Assembly (NCBI GenBank): GCA_017408625.1
Contig: JAFQUG010000386.1
Location: forward strand, 1-6,478
From: Clostridia bacterium
GTDB lineage: Bacteria; Bacillota_A; Clostridia; Oscillospirales; CAG-272
Length of the DNA stretch: 6,478 bases
Reading direction: 5' to 3'
Shown: piece after piece, positions 5,195 through 6,478 of the stretch
Layout: every line of letters begins with the position of its first letter
Position numbering within the stretch: the first letter of the stretch is position 1
Notes under the pieces: generated by a model
What the model was told of the DNA's origin: nothing
What the model saw: the letters and a program-made list of their open reading frames with translations, nothing else
Database searches by the model: none
Position numbers and translations under genes: made by a program

Positions 5195-6328
5195 ATGAAG
5201 AAAATCAAAGTAGGAATAGCCGGCTCTCGCGGTCTTTCGACTGTGATGGGTCTGCGCGCGCTGCCCGACGTGGAGATCACCGCACTTTGCAATCTGGACG
5301 AGGTGACGCTTGACGCACAGGCCAAGGATCTTGGCGTGGAGCATAAATATCGCGTATTTGAGGATATGCTGGCGTCGGATATCGATGCCGTCATCATCGC
5401 AACTCCCATGCAATGCCACGTGCCGCAGGCCATTGCTGCACTGGAGGCAGGCAAGCATGTGATGTGCGAGGTGACCGCAGGCGTGACCATGGACGAGCTG
5501 TGGTGGCTTTGCGAGGCCGTGGAAAAGAGCGGTAAGATCTACATGATGGCAGAGAACTATATCTATACGCCACAGGTGCAGCTGGTCAAGGAAATGGTCA
5601 AGAAGGGCTTTTTCGGTGACACATACTATGCAGAGGGCATGTATCTGCACAACATTGACGGACTGTTCAAGTATCCGGACGGCAAGAGCACCTGGCGTTC
5701 GTTTTGGCAATGCGGTAAGAGAGGCAATTTCTATCCCACGCACAGCGTCGGCCCTGTGATGAACTGGTTCCCGGGCGATCGCATTACCGAGATTACGACG
5801 TATTCGCCCGGCGTGTATAACGAGCTTGGTTTGAGACAGGACAGCGGCACTACCACCATGTGCCGTACCGCGAACGGCAAGCTGCTGAACATCCGTGTGG
5901 ACTGCACCTCGCCCCGTCCGCATAACATGACCTATTATCAGCTGCAGGGCACAAAGGGCATTTTCCAGGCTGCATCGCACGGCTTTGGCGACTTGGATAA
6001 GGTGTCCTTCCTGGGTGAGAACAACCCGCTTGGAAACATGCAATGGGAGCCGCTGACCAATTATAACGAGTATCTGCCCGAGAGATATAAAAAGGCCACC
6101 GCGGAGCAGAACGCAGCAGGCCACGGCGGCGGAGATTTCTTTATCGTGGAGGACTTTATCAACGCGATCAGAACGGGTGAGCAGCCCGAGATCGACGTGT
6201 ACAAGGCGTGCGAATGGACGGCGGTGGGGCTACTTTCCGAGCTGTCGGTGACCAACAACGGCCGCACCATGCAAATGACGCATTTCAGAAAGAATATGCC
6301 GCTTGACGAGAAGAAGATCACACTTTAA
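5195..6328 (+). CDS. Gfo/Idh/MocA-fold NAD-dependent protein, GH109-like glycosidase candidate
   Basis: A 377-residue protein with an N-terminal Rossmann domain (GIAGSRG at 7-13, ATP at 69-71) and the alpha/beta C-terminal domain of the Gfo/Idh/MocA fold. Start ATG 5195 has AAGGA 6 nt upstream; the longer frame from TTG 5072 would read through the repeat and is rejected. The usual EKP motif, whose Lys serves ordinary dehydrogenases, is here E92-V93-T94. The CEVTAGVTMDELW segment (91-103), MMAENYIY (117-124), YPTHSVGP with H183, and GHGGGDFF (309-316) all recall GH109, which uses bound NAD to hydrolyse alpha-N-acetylgalactosaminides and has EVP in place of EKP. This suggests a glycosidase or C-O lyase rather than a net oxidoreductase; the substrate is unknown. 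No signal peptide, so probably intracellular. It lies 141 nt after the peptidase gene, across a repeat, and ends at a strong terminator. Confidence 0.9.
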   Translation: MKKIKVGIAGSRGLSTVMGLRALPDVEITALCNLDEVTLDAQAKDLGVEHKYRVFEDMLASDIDAVIIATPMQCHVPQAIAALEAGKHVMCEVTAGVTMDELWWLCEAVEKSGKIYMMAENYIYTPQVQLVKEMVKKGFFGDTYYAEGMYLHNIDGLFKYPDGKSTWRSFWQCGKRGNFYPTHSVGPVMNWFPGDRITEITTYSPGVYNELGLRQDSGTTTMCRTANGKLLNIRVDCTSPRPHNMTYYQLQGTKGIFQAASHGFGDLDKVSFLGENNPLGNMQWEPLTNYNEYLPERYKKATAEQNAAGHGGGDFFIVEDFINAIRTGEQPEIDVYKACEWTAVGLLSELSVTNNGRTMQMTHFRKNMPLDEKKITL

Positions 6329-6340
6329 AAGCAAACATAC

Positions 6341-6370
6341 CCCCCGCGACGCTGTCGCGGGGGTTCTTCT
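6341..6370 (+). terminator. Intrinsic terminator after the GH109-like gene
   Basis: A perfect 10-bp GC-rich stem, CCCCCGCGAC/GTCGCGGGGG (6341-6350 and 6354-6363), with a GCT loop, is followed by TTCTTCT. It begins 12 nt after the stop codon. The T-tract is interrupted by C but the stem is very stable. Confidence 0.88.
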
Positions 6371-6406
6371 ACGTCCGCCACCACACGAAAAACCCCTCAC
6401 AGGATG

Positions 6407-6478
6407 AAAGTTTTGATCAAACTTTTCCAAAAGTTTGCGGGTCGAGGGCAGAGCCCTCGTCGCGCCCGCAGGCGCGAA
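6407..6478. repeat. Cluster of adjacent inverted repeats, probably a dispersed intergenic element
   Basis: Three perfect inverted repeats lie in a row: AAACTTTT/AAAAGTTT (6419-6426 and 6429-6436), CGAGGGC/GCCCTCG (6443-6449 and 6453-6459), and CGCGCC/GGCGCG (6461-6466 and 6471-6476). AAAGTTT at 6407-6413 can also pair with AAACTTT at 6419-6425, competing with the first hairpin. From memory, similar blocks recur between genes in Clostridia genomes; this needs a genome search. It continues to the right edge. Positions 6371-6406, between the terminator and this cluster, show nothing I recognise. Confidence 0.68.

Noticed and set aside
5075..6124. Minus-strand 349-residue frame
   Set aside because: It is antisense to the GH109-like gene, runs into the repeat, and has no ribosome site or recognisable domain.

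Overview
The window looks like chromosomal DNA of a Gram-positive, Clostridia-type Firmicute, perhaps a gut Oscillospiraceae-like lineage; the taxonomy is inference. The supporting signs are strong AAGGAGG ribosome sites, near-consensus sigma-A-type promoters with 17-bp spacers, tRNA genes that encode their own CCA ends, a lipoprotein signal on a glycoside hydrolase, and a YqeG-family phosphatase gene. Nothing points to phage, conjugative or CRISPR DNA.

Layout. Positions 1-1120 (minus strand) hold the first 373 codons of a secreted lipoprotein related to GH127 beta-L-arabinofuranosidases; it runs off the left edge. It is divergent from an AraC-type regulator (1269-2045, plus), and the short gap between them holds promoters in both directions. 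The regulator ends at a bidirectional terminator (2063-2096), which also ends a minus-strand tRNA operon, Gly(TCC)-Arg(TCT)-His(GTG), at 2096-2356. That operon has a consensus promoter at 2386-2414. An A-tract-rich, probably curved stretch (2425-2480) separates it from the divergent promoter of a three-gene plus-strand operon: a YqeG-like HAD phosphatase, an endonuclease IV-like TIM-barrel protein whose start overlaps the yqeG stop by 4 nt, and an M24 Xaa-Pro aminopeptidase-like protein 4 nt further on. A small composite repeat (5070-5159) follows. Then comes a Gfo/Idh/MocA-fold protein (5195-6328) that resembles the NAD-dependent GH109 glycosidases more than ordinary sugar dehydrogenases, a strong terminator, and a cluster of inverted repeats running off the right edge.

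How it fits together. The left end looks like a sugar-responsive glycan module (surface arabinofuranosidase-like enzyme plus divergent AraC regulator). The middle is housekeeping: tRNAs, a phosphatase, an AP-endonuclease-like protein and a dipeptide-processing enzyme. The right end is again a carbohydrate gene, set between two repeat elements that suggest local rearrangement. The least explained structures are the interleaved inverted repeats at 5070-5159, the stacked hairpins at 6407-6476, and the palindromic spacers in the tRNA operon. I found no clear multi-gene undescribed system.
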